From the NCBI GenBank assembly GCA_902635045.1, contig CACPMT010000003.1:62001-126000 (forward strand): 64,000 nucleotides of DNA. The letters run 5' to 3'. This DNA comes from an uncultured SAR86 cluster bacterium (GTDB lineage Bacteria; Pseudomonadota; Gammaproteobacteria; Magnimaribacterales; AG-339-G14). A program made the position numbers and the translations under genes. The notes beneath the pieces were generated by a model, which saw only the letters and a list, made by a program, of their open reading frames with translations, ran no database searches and was not told the DNA's origin. How positions within the stretch are numbered: the first letter of the stretch is position 1; each line of letters opens with the position of its first letter. This document shows positions 20,773-30,543 of the stretch, one piece after another.

Positions 20773-20783
20773 TATTTCTAAAA

Positions 20784-20859
20784 TGGAGCTGGCGATTGGA
20801 TTTGAACCAACGACCGCCTGATTACAAATCAGGAGCTCTACCAACTGAGCTACGCCAGC
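20784..20859 (-). tRNA. tRNA-Thr (anticodon TGT)
   Basis: Read on the minus strand, the 76-base cloverleaf begins GCTGGCG and ends CGCCAGC-T-CCA. The anticodon loop TTTGTAA reads TGT, and the T arm carries GTTCAAATC. CCA is encoded. It lies 19 bases after the birA stop on the same strand. In E. coli the equivalent thrU gene is on the tuf strand between birA and tyrU; here it lies on the other side of birA in opposite orientation. Confidence 0.96.
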
Positions 20860-20878
20860 AAAAAATAAGATTATATAT

Positions 20879-21685
20879 TTATTTTTGTATCTTTAAAGAC
20901 ACTTCTCCAGAAGTTACTTTTTGCTTAAGATTATCGACAAGTAAATTCAATGAACCATCTTCATTGACATCAAGAGCAGTACAGTCAGATGATGAGAAAT
21001 TCGATACCAGAACTTTTTTATTTTTCAATATATTGCGTTTATCAAAATCTTTTTTAAATGCCTTAAAACCTTTTTCTAGAAAATAATTTAAATTATTTGA
21101 AATTTCTGAAATTATTTTTGATATTAATATATTTCTATCTATCTCTAGAAAAGGCTTTTCAATATAAAGAGAGGTCCATTCTTGATTAATGAATTCATTG
21201 GTTTTCATAAAAATATTAAGTCCAATACCAATTACAATCGATAGCTTTTTATTAACCATCTTTGTTTCAATTAAAATTCCCCCAAATTTTTTATTTTCGA
21301 GATAGAGATCATTTGGCCATTTTATTTTGGCCTTAATTTTATAAAGATCTTTTAGAGCATCACATATCATTAGGGCGATAAAAATACTAAACCCATCTAA
21401 TTCAGATATTTCTTTATCTAAAACACTTCCAATTGATAAATAAATATTTTTCTCTTTAGGGCTTTCCCAAATTTTTCCAGATCTGCCTTTGCCTTTAGTT
21501 TGCATCTCAGCAATACAAACATTTAACTCATTTACAGCTTGCTTTTTATTTAATAAGTATGAATTGGTTGAGTCGATTTGATCGAAAATTTCCAAATTAA
21601 CTTTCAGGTTCTTATCAATATTTAAAAAAGAGTGAATATTTTCACTATTGAGTTTGTTTTGATTGACATCTTTCATTGGTAGCAA
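20879..21685 (-). CDS. birA: Biotin protein ligase without the repressor domain (BirA)
   Basis: A 268-residue ligase that attaches biotin to the carrier domain of acetyl-CoA carboxylase. The catalytic core shows QIDSTNSYLL, EMQTKGKGRSGKIWESP (biotinyl-AMP loop GRGRxG type), KWPNDLYLENKKFGGILIET and IGIGLNI. Only about 30 residues precede the core, so the N-terminal DNA-binding domain of E. coli BirA is absent and it should not repress biotin genes. The TTG at 21685 has an AGGAGG nine bases upstream; the ATG at 21676 is the alternative start. Confidence 0.92.
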   Translation of the reverse strand: MLPMKDVNQNKLNSENIHSFLNIDKNLKVNLEIFDQIDSTNSYLLNKKQAVNELNVCIAEMQTKGKGRSGKIWESPKEKNIYLSIGSVLDKEISELDGFSIFIALMICDALKDLYKIKAKIKWPNDLYLENKKFGGILIETKMVNKKLSIVIGIGLNIFMKTNEFINQEWTSLYIEKPFLEIDRNILISKIISEISNNLNYFLEKGFKAFKKDFDKRNILKNKKVLVSNFSSSDCTALDVNEDGSLNLLVDNLKQKVTSGEVSLKIQK

Positions 21686-21691
21686 GAGAAT
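21663..21691 (+). promoter_or_regulatory. Sigma-70 promoter of tRNA-Tyr
   Basis: TTGACA at 21663-21668, a 17-base spacer and GAGAAT at 21686-21691 place the start near 21698, seven bases before the tRNA. The -35 is perfect and the -10 matches four of six. It lies inside the 5' codons of birA on the opposite strand. Confidence 0.55.
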
Positions 21692-21704
21692 ACTCCTCCT
21701 GATA

Positions 21705-21788
21705 GGAGGGGTTGGGGAGCGGTCAAACCCAGCTGACTGTAAATCAGCCGCTTCGGCTTCGCAGGTTCGAATCCTGCCCCCTCCACCA
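21705..21788 (+). tRNA. tRNA-Tyr (anticodon GTA)
   Basis: An 84-base class II tRNA. The acceptor stem is GGAGGGG/CCCCTCC with discriminator A and encoded CCA. The anticodon loop CTGTAAA reads GTA. A long variable arm (CCGCTTCGGCTTCG) and T arm GCAGGTTCGAATCCTGC are present. It is the first gene of the tRNA-tuf side and has the same neighbours as E. coli tyrU. Confidence 0.97.
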
Positions 21789-21828
21789 TAAAGTATTTTA
21801 ATTTCGAAATAATATAACTATAATTTTG

Positions 21829-21857
21829 TTGCATTTATTACCAGAATTGAGTATAAA
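21829..21857 (+). promoter_or_regulatory. Sigma-70 promoter of the tRNA-Thr/tuf unit
   Basis: TTGCAT at 21829-21834, a 17-base spacer and TATAAA at 21852-21857. The discriminator that follows (CGCGAACG) is GC-rich, as in promoters under stringent control. The DNA just upstream is strongly AT-rich and could act as an UP element. It occupies the gap where E. coli has tRNA-Gly and should drive tRNA-Thr(GGT), tuf, tRNA-Trp, secE and nusG. Confidence 0.65.
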
Positions 21858-21942
21858 CGCGAACGGAGTTTTGGGTCTAGGTTAATCGATTTTTTTAAAC
21901 AATCAATTTAACTTTGTTTTCCAATTTTCCAAACTTAGGAAT

Positions 21943-22018
<76 letters not shown>

Positions 22019-22054
22019 TAGAAAAAAACAGTACAAATTAAAGAGGAAGATTAA

Positions 22055-23248
22055 ATGTCTAAGGAAAAATTTGAAAGAACGAAACCACATTTGAATGTGG
22101 GTACCATTGGTCATGTAGATCACGGAAAAACTACGCTGACTGCAGCTTTGACTAAAGTTTGTGCTGAAGCTTACGGATCTGGAGAAGCTGTTGCTTTCGA
22201 CGGCATTGATAACGCTCCGGAAGAGAAAGAAAGAGGTATCACTATTGCAACATCTCACGTTGAATATGATTCACCTGCTAGACATTATGCTCATGTTGAT
22301 TGTCCGGGACACGCAGATTATATAAAAAATATGATTACGGGAGCAGCTCAAATGGATGGAGCTATCCTAGTTGTTAACTGTGCGGACGGACCTATGCCGC
22401 AAACTAGAGAACATATTTTGTTAGCAAGACAAGTTGGTGTTCCTTATATAGTCGTTTACCTCAATAAAGCTGATCAAGTTGATGATGAAGAATTAATTAT
22501 GCTTGTTGAAGAAGAAATTAGAGAATTATTGACAGAATATGACTTTCCGGGGGCTGATACTCCAGTAATTGTGGGTTCAGCTCTAAAAGCTTTGGAAGGA
22601 GATACTTCTGATCATGGGGTAGAATCAGTAAAAAAATTGGTCGAATCCATAGATTCATATATACCGGAACCTACAAGAGAAACTGATAAGCCTTTCTTGA
22701 TGCCAATAGAAGATATTTTTTCTATTCAAGGTAGGGGAACAGTTGTAACTGGAAGAATCGAAAGGGGAATGGTAAACGTCAATGACGAGATGGAAATTGT
22801 TGGAATAAAAGATACCGAAAAAACCGTTTGTACAGGAGTTGAGATGTTTAGAAAACTCTTAGATCAAGGCAGAGCAGGAGAAAATGTTGGAGTCCTTTTA
22901 AGAGGAACTAAAAGAGAAGACGTAGAAAGAGGTCAAGTTCTTTCTGCTCCTGGCTCTATAAAACCTCACACTAAATTTGAAGCTCAGGTTTATGTATTAA
23001 GCAAAGAGGAAGGAGGAAGACATACTCCTTTCTTCAAAGGTTATAGACCTCAGTTTTACGTTAGAACCACAGATGTTACAGGAGAAGTAACGCTTCCAGA
23101 TGGCGTTGAAATGGTAATGCCTGGTGATGATATTGCAGTGACTGTAGAATTAATTTCACCCGTAGCAATGGAAGACGGCATGAAGTTTGCTATTAGAGAG
23201 GGTGGAAGAACAGTTGGAGCTGGAGTAGTTTCAAAAATTATAGAGTAG
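22055..23248 (+). CDS. tuf: Elongation factor Tu
   Basis: A 397-residue GTPase that delivers aminoacyl-tRNA to the ribosome. The G1 motif is [10 protein letters not shown] (residues 19-28), DCPGHADY is the switch II region and [11 protein letters not shown] holds the base-specific NKxD. Domains 2 and 3 are complete ([37 protein letters not shown]). An AGAGGA ribosome site precedes the ATG. The stop codon TAG shares two bases with the following tRNA-Trp. This is the only tuf copy in the window; the usual second site after fusA has another gene. Confidence 0.99.
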   Translation: MSKEKFERTKPHLNVGTIGHVDHGKTTLTAALTKVCAEAYGSGEAVAFDGIDNAPEEKERGITIATSHVEYDSPARHYAHVDCPGHADYIKNMITGAAQMDGAILVVNCADGPMPQTREHILLARQVGVPYIVVYLNKADQVDDEELIMLVEEEIRELLTEYDFPGADTPVIVGSALKALEGDTSDHGVESVKKLVESIDSYIPEPTRETDKPFLMPIEDIFSIQGRGTVVTGRIERGMVNVNDEMEIVGIKDTEKTVCTGVEMFRKLLDQGRAGENVGVLLRGTKREDVERGQVLSAPGSIKPHTKFEAQVYVLSKEEGGRHTPFFKGYRPQFYVRTTDVTGEVTLPDGVEMVMPGDDIAVTVELISPVAMEDGMKFAIREGGRTVGAGVVSKIIE

Positions 23249-23322
23249 GCCAGTAGCTCAATTGGTAGAGCGGCGGTCTCCAAAACCGCAGGTTGGGGGT
23301 TCGATTCCCTCCTGGCCTGCCA
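23247..23322 (+). tRNA. tRNA-Trp (anticodon CCA), overlapping the tuf stop codon
   Basis: A 76-base cloverleaf with acceptor AGGCCAG/CTGGCCT, discriminator G and encoded CCA. The anticodon loop TCTCCAAAA region reads CCA and the T arm is GGGGGTTCGATTCCC. Its first two bases (AG) are the last two of the tuf TAG stop codon. It lies between tuf and secE, as in E. coli-like tuf-trpT layouts of other gammaproteobacteria. Confidence 0.97.
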
Positions 23323-23341
23323 AAGTTTGAAGGATTTATCT

Positions 23342-23710
23342 ATGGCGCAACAAAGTTCAAAATCATTTAATGTACAAAGTAAAATTCTTTGGGCTTTAGC
23401 GTTGGGTTTGATATTTCTGGCTGTTTGGGGAAACTCTTTTTATAGTTATGTGGGTTTGCTATACAGAGTGATTGGCGTCATACTAATCCTGTCTGCTTCA
23501 CTCATAATTTTAAGATTTACGGAATTTGGAAACCAAGCTTATGCTTTGATCACTCAATCATTTGTGGAGGTTAGAAAAGTCATATGGCCAAACAGAACAG
23601 AAACTACTCAAACAACATTTATTGTAGCGGCTGCAGTAATTGCTGCTTCTTTAATATTATGGGGCTTAGATTCTTTATTTTCATTTTTAATGAAAGCAAT
23701 CATAGGATAA
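23342..23710 (+). CDS. secE: SecE, preprotein translocase subunit
   Basis: A 122-residue, three-helix SecE of the gammaproteobacterial type, which clamps SecY in the translocon. Two N-terminal membrane segments (residues 15-35 and 40-60) precede the conserved amphipathic part (FVEVRKVIWPNRTETTQTT) and the essential third helix. The ATG at 23342 follows a GAAGGA ribosome site; a TTG 15 bases upstream would add five residues. It is followed by nusG after three bases. Confidence 0.95.
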   Translation: MAQQSSKSFNVQSKILWALALGLIFLAVWGNSFYSYVGLLYRVIGVILILSASLIILRFTEFGNQAYALITQSFVEVRKVIWPNRTETTQTTFIVAAAVIAASLILWGLDSLFSFLMKAIIG

Positions 23711-23713
23711 TAA

Positions 23714-24247
23714 ATGTCTAAATCTTGGTATGTAGTTAATTCTTATTCTGGTTATGAAAACAAAGCCAAAGAACAGCTTTTAGAGAGAATCGAAAGAGAA
23801 AATCTCCACGAGTTTTTTGGCGGTATTGAAGTTCCAACTCAAACTATTACAGAAATGAAAGCCGGAAAAGAAAAAGTAACAGAAAAAAAGTTTTTCCCCG
23901 GCTATGTGCTTGTTCAAATGGAAATGAACGATGAAACTTGGCACTTGGTTAAAGAAACGCCAAGAGTTTTGGGCTTTATTGGAGGAACTAAAAATAATCC
24001 TAAACCTATTTCTGAAGCTGAGGCTAATAAAATACTTCAGCAACAAGAAGAGGGAATCCAGCCTAGCTCACAAATTACAACTTTTGAGCCAGGAGAAATG
24101 ATAAGAGTTATAGATGGTCCGTTTAATGATTTCAGTGGTGTTGTCGAAGAAATAGATCAAGAAAAAAGTAAAGTGAAAGTTGCAGTGATGATTTTTGGAA
24201 GATCAACTCCAGTAGAATTGGATTTTACTCAGATTGAGAGAAGTTAA
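23714..24247 (+). CDS. nusG: Transcription termination/antitermination factor NusG
   Basis: A 177-residue elongation factor that binds RNA polymerase and links it to Rho or to ribosomal S10. The NGN domain starts [22 protein letters not shown] and includes [16 protein letters not shown]; the C-terminal KOW domain is [22 protein letters not shown]. The stop codon shares one base with the start of rplK (TAATG), so no gap is left for a leader. Confidence 0.97.
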   Translation: MSKSWYVVNSYSGYENKAKEQLLERIERENLHEFFGGIEVPTQTITEMKAGKEKVTEKKFFPGYVLVQMEMNDETWHLVKETPRVLGFIGGTKNNPKPISEAEANKILQQQEEGIQPSSQITTFEPGEMIRVIDGPFNDFSGVVEEIDQEKSKVKVAVMIFGRSTPVELDFTQIERS

Positions 24248-24678
24248 TGGCTAAAAATAAAGAAATAATTACATATATTAAATTACAAGTTCCTGCGGGT
24301 GCAGCTTCTCCTAGCCCTCCGGTTGGACCTGCTCTTGGTCAGCATGGTGTGAATCTAATGGATTTTTGTAATGCATTTAATGCTCAAACTAATGATTTAG
24401 AAAAAAATCTTCCCGTTCCAGTCGTAATAACAGTTTACGAAGACAGAAGTTTTGATTTCATAGTAAAGACGACTCCCGCAAGCGTTTTATTAAAAAAAGC
24501 AGCAGGTTTGAGCAAGGGAAGCGGTACACCAAATTCTGAAAAGGTTGGAAAAGTTACTAGAGCTCAATTAGAAGAGATAGCAACTGCCAAGATGAAAGAT
24601 TTAAATGCCACTGATATGGATGCAGCTGTAAAGATCATTGAAGGAAGTGCAAGAAGCATGGGAATCGAGGTAGGTTAA
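24247..24678 (+). CDS. rplK: 50S ribosomal protein L11
   Basis: A 143-residue protein of the GTPase-associated centre. The N-terminus [25 protein letters not shown] is the conserved proline-rich linker region bound by thiostrepton-type drugs; the C-terminal RNA-binding domain ends [10 protein letters not shown]. It overlaps nusG by one base and precedes rplA by one base. Confidence 0.98.
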   Translation: MAKNKEIITYIKLQVPAGAASPSPPVGPALGQHGVNLMDFCNAFNAQTNDLEKNLPVPVVITVYEDRSFDFIVKTTPASVLLKKAAGLSKGSGTPNSEKVGKVTRAQLEEIATAKMKDLNATDMDAAVKIIEGSARSMGIEVG

Positions 24679-24679
24679 A

Positions 24680-25336
24680 ATGGATTCAATAGATAAGAAA
24701 TTTTCGATCGACGAAGCTGTAAAAATTATTTCTGATGAAGCCTCAAAAAAATTTGTAGAAGCAATTGATGTTGCAGTAAATCTTGGCATTGATCCTGTGA
24801 AAACCGATCAAGCGGTAAGGGGAGCAACAAATCTTCCCCATGGAAATGGAAAAACCTATAAAGTCGCAGTTTTTGCCGAAGGCGATGAAGCTCAAGAAGC
24901 AAAAGATTCAGGAGCTGATAGGGTTGGAATGGAAGACCTTGCAGAAGATATGAAAAAAGGAAATATTGATTATGATGTAATCATCGCAACTCCAGAAACA
25001 ATGAGAATTGTTAGTCCTTTAGGACAAATTCTAGGTCCCAAAGGTTTGATGCCTAATCCAAAATCAGAAACAGTTACAAAGGATGTTTCTAACGCAGTAA
25101 AGAATTCTAAAGCAGGACAAATTAGGTATAAATCAGATAAGCAAGGTATAATACACTCCCGTATTGGTCAGGTTGGATATACAGAGAAACAATTAGAAGA
25201 AAATTTAGTTACTTTTTTAGCGGACGTTAAAAAAGCAAAACCTCCTTCTGCTAAAGGAGTTTATATTTCTAAGGTTTCTATTTCATCCACAATGGGCAAG
25301 GGTTTGGAACTTGATTTGTCCGCCTTAAGTTTTTGA
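24680..25336 (+). CDS. rplA: 50S ribosomal protein L1
   Basis: A 218-residue stalk protein that also acts as a translational repressor in many bacteria. TNLPHGNGKTYKVAVF and GPKGLMPNPKSETVT are conserved RNA-binding and core motifs. It is slightly shorter than the 234 residues of E. coli L1. The leader of the L10 operon follows it. Confidence 0.98.
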   Translation: MDSIDKKFSIDEAVKIISDEASKKFVEAIDVAVNLGIDPVKTDQAVRGATNLPHGNGKTYKVAVFAEGDEAQEAKDSGADRVGMEDLAEDMKKGNIDYDVIIATPETMRIVSPLGQILGPKGLMPNPKSETVTKDVSNAVKNSKAGQIRYKSDKQGIIHSRIGQVGYTEKQLEENLVTFLADVKKAKPPSAKGVYISKVSISSTMGKGLELDLSALSF

Positions 25337-25384
25337 GGCTGATTTTGAAAAGTTTAAATAGATTTTTGGGCTATTGCGATTCTA

Positions 25385-25480
25385 TTGCAATTGTCGAAGA
25401 CCGTAGGTGTTTAATAATTAAACTTAATTTCCTACGCAGATGGTTCTTAGCGCAAACTTCGGTTTGGCTAAGGTTTTTGT
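25385..25480 (+). ncRNA. L10-type mRNA leader upstream of rplJ
   Basis: The 170-base rplA-rplJ gap carries an L10-leader-like structure. CGTAGG at 25402-25407 pairs with CCTACG at 25431-25436, in the GACCGUAGGUG...CCUACGCAGAUGG context of gammaproteobacterial L10 leaders. A second hairpin (25446-25472) has an 11-bp stem with one bulged G, a C(TTCG)G tetraloop and a T-rich tract after it. L10(L12)4 binding there would repress rplJL translation; the second hairpin may be a partial attenuator. Confidence 0.75.
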
Positions 25481-25506
25481 TTCTCAAATAATAGAGAGAT
25501 TAATAA

Positions 25507-26025
25507 ATGTCAAACTTAGACGAAAAGAAAGTACAAGTTGATGAATTGAAGCAAATTGCTGAACAGGCATTTTCTGCAATAGCCGTTGATTATAGAGGAA
25601 CTGATGTTCCTAAATTAACGAATTTTAGAAGAGATGCAAAAGGGCAATCTGTGCACATAAAAGTCATCAAAAATACTTTAGCGAAAAAAGCTTTAGAAGA
25701 TACAAAATTTGATTCTTTAAGTGAAGTCCTTACCGGACCAACATTATTAGCTTTTTCATTGGAAGATTATCAAAGTGCAGCAAAATTAATTAAAGATTTT
25801 TCTGCAAACGAGGAATCTTTTCAAGTAAAAGGCTTATCGATTGGTGAAGGGTTTCTATCTGCACAAGAATTAAATAGTTTGGCTTCTTTACCTTCTAAAG
25901 AAGAAGCTATTTCTATGTTGCTTGGACTGTTAAATGCGCCGGTTCAAAAATTAGTGAGTACAATAAATGAAGTACCTTCTGGTTTTGTAAGAGCGTTAGC
26001 TGCATTTGGTGAGACTAAGTCTTAA
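25507..26025 (+). CDS. rplJ: 50S ribosomal protein L10
   Basis: A 172-residue protein that anchors L7/L12 dimers to the stalk and represses its own operon through the leader. AFSAIAVDYRGTDVPKLTNFRRDAK and KVIKNTLAKKAL are the rRNA-binding N-terminal motifs. The C-terminal helix (MLLGLLNAPVQKLVSTINEVPSGFVRALAAF) is the L7/L12-binding segment. A GAGAGA ribosome site precedes the ATG. Confidence 0.98.
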   Translation: MSNLDEKKVQVDELKQIAEQAFSAIAVDYRGTDVPKLTNFRRDAKGQSVHIKVIKNTLAKKALEDTKFDSLSEVLTGPTLLAFSLEDYQSAAKLIKDFSANEESFQVKGLSIGEGFLSAQELNSLASLPSKEEAISMLLGLLNAPVQKLVSTINEVPSGFVRALAAFGETKS

Positions 26026-26049
26026 GTTTGAATTGAATAGGAGTTAAAA

Positions 26050-26430
26050 ATGGCTTTATCAAAAGAAGAAATTTTAGATGCTATTTCAGAAATGAGTGTT
26101 ATGGATGTCGTTGACTTAGTGAAACTTATGGAAGAAAAGTTTGGAGTTACTGCTGCTGCACCTGTTGCCGCTGCCGCCGCTCCTGTAGCTGGAGGCGAAG
26201 CCGAAGCTGCAGAAGAACAAAGTGAGTTTGAAATTTTCTTAGCCGATGTTGGTGATAAAAAGATTGACGTTATAAAAGCAGTTAGAACTATCACAGGACT
26301 TGGCTTGAAAGAGGCGAAAGCAATAGTTGACGGTGCCCCGGCATCTGTCAAAGAAGGAGCTAATAAAGAGGAGGCAGATACTGCTAAATCTCAATTAGAA
26401 GAAGCTGGCGCGACAGTAGAACTTAAGTAA
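26050..26430 (+). CDS. rplL: 50S ribosomal protein L7/L12
   Basis: A 126-residue acidic stalk protein that recruits translational GTPases. It has an N-terminal dimer domain, an Ala-rich hinge ([15 protein letters not shown]), and a globular domain with [24 protein letters not shown] and a Gly-Ala repeat. An AGGAG site lies just before the ATG. rpoB follows after 24 bases. Confidence 0.98.
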   Translation: MALSKEEILDAISEMSVMDVVDLVKLMEEKFGVTAAAPVAAAAAPVAGGEAEAAEEQSEFEIFLADVGDKKIDVIKAVRTITGLGLKEAKAIVDGAPASVKEGANKEEADTAKSQLEEAGATVELK

Positions 26431-26454
26431 TTAAAATAAATTTATAGAGTATTT

Positions 26455-29400
26455 ATGGCTGAAAATTATTCCTTTGCAGAGAAAAAAAGAATTAGAAAAA
26501 GTTTTGAGAAAATTTCAAGTGTTATGTCCCTTCCTGACATACTTGAAGTCCAAACAAACTCATACAAACATTTTCTGCAAAGTGCCATAGACAAAGATAA
26601 AAGATTAGATCAAGGCTTGGAACATGTTTTCAAATCTATTTTTCCAATTGTAAGTGTTTCAGGTAACGCGAAAATAGATTACCTTGGCTATGAGCTCGGG
26701 GAACCTGAGTTTGATGTATTCGAATGCCTCCCGAGAGGAAGAACCTATGAAGCTCCTTTAAATATATGGTGTCGAATAACTTTTATCGACAAATCTACCG
26801 GAGAGGAAAATCTAAAAAGCGCTAAAGACGAAAGAGTTTATATGGGTACGATGCCTTTAATGACAGAACATGGAACGTTTGTAATTAATGGCACTGAAAG
26901 AGTGGTCGTTTCCCAACTTCACAGGTCTCCTGGATTAATATTTGATCATGATAAGGGTAAAACTCATTCTTCTGGAAAGTTACTTTATTCATCAAGAGTA
27001 ATTCCTTACAGAGGTTCTTGGTTAGATTTTGAATTTGATCATAAGGATCTTGTTTACATTAGGATAGACAGGAGAAGAAAGCTATACGCATCTATTTTAT
27101 TAAAATCTTTGGGTTTAACTCCTCAAGAAATTTTAGACAATTTTTACGAGAATGAATCTTATACATTTAACAAAGACGGCAGTTACACGTTACCGGTTAA
27201 TACTCAGAAGCTAGCAGGAAGACTTGCTCCAGTAGACATAGTCTCTCCTAAAGATAAAAGTCTCATTATTGAACAAGGAAAAAGGATAACAGCGAGACAT
27301 ATTAGACAAATTGATTCTAATAAAATTAAAAACTTGAGTCTTCCAAGAGAAGCCCTCTATGGATTAGCTCTTTCAAAAGACTATATTGACGAAAATTCAG
27401 GAGAAATTTTATTCAGTTGCAATTCATTGATTGATGAAGAGCTTCTGACTGCAATGGAAGAGGCAAAAATAAAGGTTGTAAGCGTACTTTACATAAACGA
27501 ACTTGAGTCAGGTCCATATATTTCCGATACCTTAAGAGCCGATACTACAGCTACAAATTTAGAAGCCTTAGCGGAAATTTACAGAATGATGCGTCCAGGA
27601 GAGCCGCCGACAAAAGAAGCTGCAACTTTACTTTTTGAGAATTTATTTTTTAATCCAGAAAAATATGATTTATCTGCTGTAGGAAGAATGAAGTTCAATA
27701 AAAGGTTAGCCAGAGATGAACTAATAGGAGAAGGAATTTTATGCAAAGAAGACATTCTAGAAGTTATGAAAACCTTGGTGGATATAAGAAACGGAAAACA
27801 AAACTGTGATGATATTGATCATCTGGGTAACAGGAGAATTAGATCAGTCGGAGAAATGGTCGCAAATCAAGTCAGAGTTGGCCTTTTAAGAGTTGAGAGA
27901 GCTGTAAGAGAAAGATTGAATGTAGCTGAAACTGAAGGTTTTGGCCCTTCAGATTTGATAAATGCTAAGCCAGTTACCGCAGCTATAAATGAGTTTTTTG
28001 GATCTAGCCAATTATCACAATTCATGGATCAGAACAATCCTTTGTCAGAAGTGACACACAAAAGAAGAGTATCTGCTTTAGGGCCTGGCGGTTTGACTAG
28101 AGAAAGAGCAGGTTTCGAAGTGAGAGATGTGCATCCCACTCATTACGGAAGAGTTTGTCCTATAGAAACCCCAGAAGGACCAAACATTGGATTAATAAAT
28201 TCCTTATCTGTTTATTCTAGAGTAAATGAGTATGGTTTCATCGAAACTCCATACAGAGAAGTTAAAAATGGAAAAGTTACGAATGATATTAAGTTTGTTT
28301 CTGCTATTGAAGAAGGAGAATTTGTTATTGCTCAGGCGAGTGCGAAGGTAGATAAAAGTAACAAATTTACTGAAGAACTTGTTCCAGTTAGATATAGAAA
28401 TGAATTTGAGCTCATGAATCCTTCTAGAGTTGACTTGATGGATGTTTCACCTCAACAAGTTGTCTCAATAGCTGCAGCTTTGATTCCTTTTTTAGAGCAC
28501 GATGATGCAAATAGAGCGCTGATGGGTTCTAATATGATGAGACAAGCTGTCCCCACTTTGTCAACTGAAACTCCACTTGTTGGAACGGGTATGGAGAGAA
28601 CAGTTGCTAGATTTTCTGGTGATTGCGTAATTGCTCAAAATTCCGGAACTATCGAAAAGGTAGATTCCGGAAAAATTGTAGTTAGAAAAAATCTTAAAGA
28701 TATAAGCGGTTCCGGTTCGGCTGTAGATATTTATAATCTTGTTAAATATACAAGATCGAATCAAAACACTTGCATAAATCAAACGCCAATTGTTACAGAA
28801 GGCGATAAAGTATCTAAGGGTGACATACTTGCTGATGGTTCTTCGATTGATCTTGGAGAGTTAGCTTTGGGTCAAAATATTAAAATTGCTTTCATGCCTT
28901 GGCACGGCTACAACTATGAAGATTCGATTCTTATTTCCGATCGACTAGTTCAAGAAGATAAGCTTACAAGTGTTCACATTCAAGAATTGACATGTACCTC
29001 TAGAGACACAAAATTAGGCCCCGACGAAATAACTGGAGACATTCCAAATGTTGGTGATTCAGCCTTATCTAAATTAGACGAATGCGGAATTGTTCATATT
29101 GGTGCCGAAGTAAATGCTGGAGATATTCTTGTTGGGAAAGTAACCCCCAAGGGAGAAACCCAACTCTCTCCAGAAGAAAAACTTTTGAGAGCGATTTTTG
29201 GAGAAAAAGCATCTGATGTTAAAGACACCTCCTTGAGAGTTCCTTCTGGAGCAGATGGAACTGTTATTGATGTTCAAATATTTACTAGAGAAGGGCTAGA
29301 AAAAAACTCTCGAGCAAGTGTCATAGAATCGGTTTCCTTATCTGAAATACAAAAAGACATTGATCAAGAATTCGAGATTGTTTCTTCAGCAACTTTGAAT

Positions 29401-30540
29401 TCTTTAAAATCAGAGTTATTAGGTAAAAAAGTCATTAGCGGAAGAGGTCTCTCAAAAGGCGATATTCTAGATGAAGAATTTTTATCAAATTTGGCTCCTT
29501 CGGAATGGTTTAAATTAAGGATGAAAGATGAGCCTTTGAACGATTCAATTAAAGAAGCTAAAGATAAACTAAAAGCTTATGAAAGCGTTCTAAAAACAAG
29601 ATTTGAGGATAAAAAGAAAAAAATTGTTTCAGGCGACGATTTGCCTCCAGGAGTTCAACAAGTAATTAAAGTTTATCTTGCTATTAAGAGAAGGATTCAG
29701 CCAGGAGATAAACTTGCCGGTAGGCACGGAAATAAAGGTGTTATCTCAGTGATTATGCCAGTTGAAGATATGCCTTTTGATGAAAACGGCGAGCCAGTTG
29801 ATATTGTTTTAAATCCTCTTGGCGTTCCATCAAGAATGAACGTTGGTCAATTAATGGAAACTCATTTAGGTTGGGCATCGAAAGAATTAGGAAAAAAAAT
29901 TGGTCAATTAGTTAACAATGCTTCAAATTTAGTTGAAACTAAGAAATTTGTAGACAAAGTCTATTCTGCCACTGGAAGGCCTGAGGATTTATCTAAACTT
30001 ACAGATAAAGAATTTAGAGAACTTTGCGAAAACCTACAATCAGGAGTCCCAATGGCAACACCTGTATTTGATGGAGCATCTGAGAAAGAAATTAAAAGCA
30101 TGCTTGAATTAGCAGACCTTCCATTGTCAGGCCAAACTACTCTTTATGATGGAAGAACCGGAGATGCTTTTGAAAGGCCTGTAACAATAGGATACATGTA
30201 CATATTAAAACTTAATCATTTAATCGAAGATAAAATGCATGCTAGATCCACAGGATCATACAGTCTCGTAACTCAACAACCTTTAGGGGGCAAAGCTCAA
30301 TTTGGAGGACAAAGGTTAGGAGAAATGGAAGTTTGGGCTCTAGAGGCATATGGCGCTGCAAATACCTTACAGGAAATGTTAACTGTCAAATCCGATGATG
30401 TACCAGGAAGGACTAAGGTTTACAAAAATATTGTTGACGGCAACTATGAAATGGAAGCTGGTATTCCAGAATCTTATAACGTCTTAACTAAAGAGATAAG
30501 ATCTTTAGGAATAGACATAGACTTTGAAGAGGTTGAATAA
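26455..30540 (+). CDS. rpoB: RNA polymerase beta subunit
   Basis: A 1361-residue catalytic subunit. The rifampicin region reads [35 protein letters not shown] sequence in the wild-type form: Gln, Asp, His and Ser sit at the E. coli 513, 516, 526 and 531 positions, so no classical resistance change is seen. [13 protein letters not shown] and the C-terminal [17 protein letters not shown] motif are intact. It is 19 residues longer than E. coli RpoB. rpoC starts three bases later. Confidence 0.99.
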   Translation: MAENYSFAEKKRIRKSFEKISSVMSLPDILEVQTNSYKHFLQSAIDKDKRLDQGLEHVFKSIFPIVSVSGNAKIDYLGYELGEPEFDVFECLPRGRTYEAPLNIWCRITFIDKSTGEENLKSAKDERVYMGTMPLMTEHGTFVINGTERVVVSQLHRSPGLIFDHDKGKTHSSGKLLYSSRVIPYRGSWLDFEFDHKDLVYIRIDRRRKLYASILLKSLGLTPQEILDNFYENESYTFNKDGSYTLPVNTQKLAGRLAPVDIVSPKDKSLIIEQGKRITARHIRQIDSNKIKNLSLPREALYGLALSKDYIDENSGEILFSCNSLIDEELLTAMEEAKIKVVSVLYINELESGPYISDTLRADTTATNLEALAEIYRMMRPGEPPTKEAATLLFENLFFNPEKYDLSAVGRMKFNKRLARDELIGEGILCKEDILEVMKTLVDIRNGKQNCDDIDHLGNRRIRSVGEMVANQVRVGLLRVERAVRERLNVAETEGFGPSDLINAKPVTAAINEFFGSSQLSQFMDQNNPLSEVTHKRRVSALGPGGLTRERAGFEVRDVHPTHYGRVCPIETPEGPNIGLINSLSVYSRVNEYGFIETPYREVKNGKVTNDIKFVSAIEEGEFVIAQASAKVDKSNKFTEELVPVRYRNEFELMNPSRVDLMDVSPQQVVSIAAALIPFLEHDDANRALMGSNMMRQAVPTLSTETPLVGTGMERTVARFSGDCVIAQNSGTIEKVDSGKIVVRKNLKDISGSGSAVDIYNLVKYTRSNQNTCINQTPIVTEGDKVSKGDILADGSSIDLGELALGQNIKIAFMPWHGYNYEDSILISDRLVQEDKLTSVHIQELTCTSRDTKLGPDEITGDIPNVGDSALSKLDECGIVHIGAEVNAGDILVGKVTPKGETQLSPEEKLLRAIFGEKASDVKDTSLRVPSGADGTVIDVQIFTREGLEKNSRASVIESVSLSEIQKDIDQEFEIVSSATLNSLKSELLGKKVISGRGLSKGDILDEEFLSNLAPSEWFKLRMKDEPLNDSIKEAKDKLKAYESVLKTRFEDKKKKIVSGDDLPPGVQQVIKVYLAIKRRIQPGDKLAGRHGNKGVISVIMPVEDMPFDENGEPVDIVLNPLGVPSRMNVGQLMETHLGWASKELGKKIGQLVNNASNLVETKKFVDKVYSATGRPEDLSKLTDKEFRELCENLQSGVPMATPVFDGASEKEIKSMLELADLPLSGQTTLYDGRTGDAFERPVTIGYMYILKLNHLIEDKMHARSTGSYSLVTQQPLGGKAQFGGQRLGEMEVWALEAYGAANTLQEMLTVKSDDVPGRTKVYKNIVDGNYEMEAGIPESYNVLTKEIRSLGIDIDFEEVE

Positions 30541-30543
30541 TCT

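Noticed and set aside
20763..21086. Plus-strand open frame across tRNA-Thr and the end of birA
   Set aside because: It covers a tRNA gene and the antisense strand of birA; the translated region spanning the tRNA resembles the common false 'DLNQRPPDYKSGALPTELR' product read from tRNA genes.
26022..26351. Antisense open frame opposite rplL
   Set aside because: It is the reverse reading of an Ala-rich, codon-biased ribosomal gene. No ribosome site or family match is seen.
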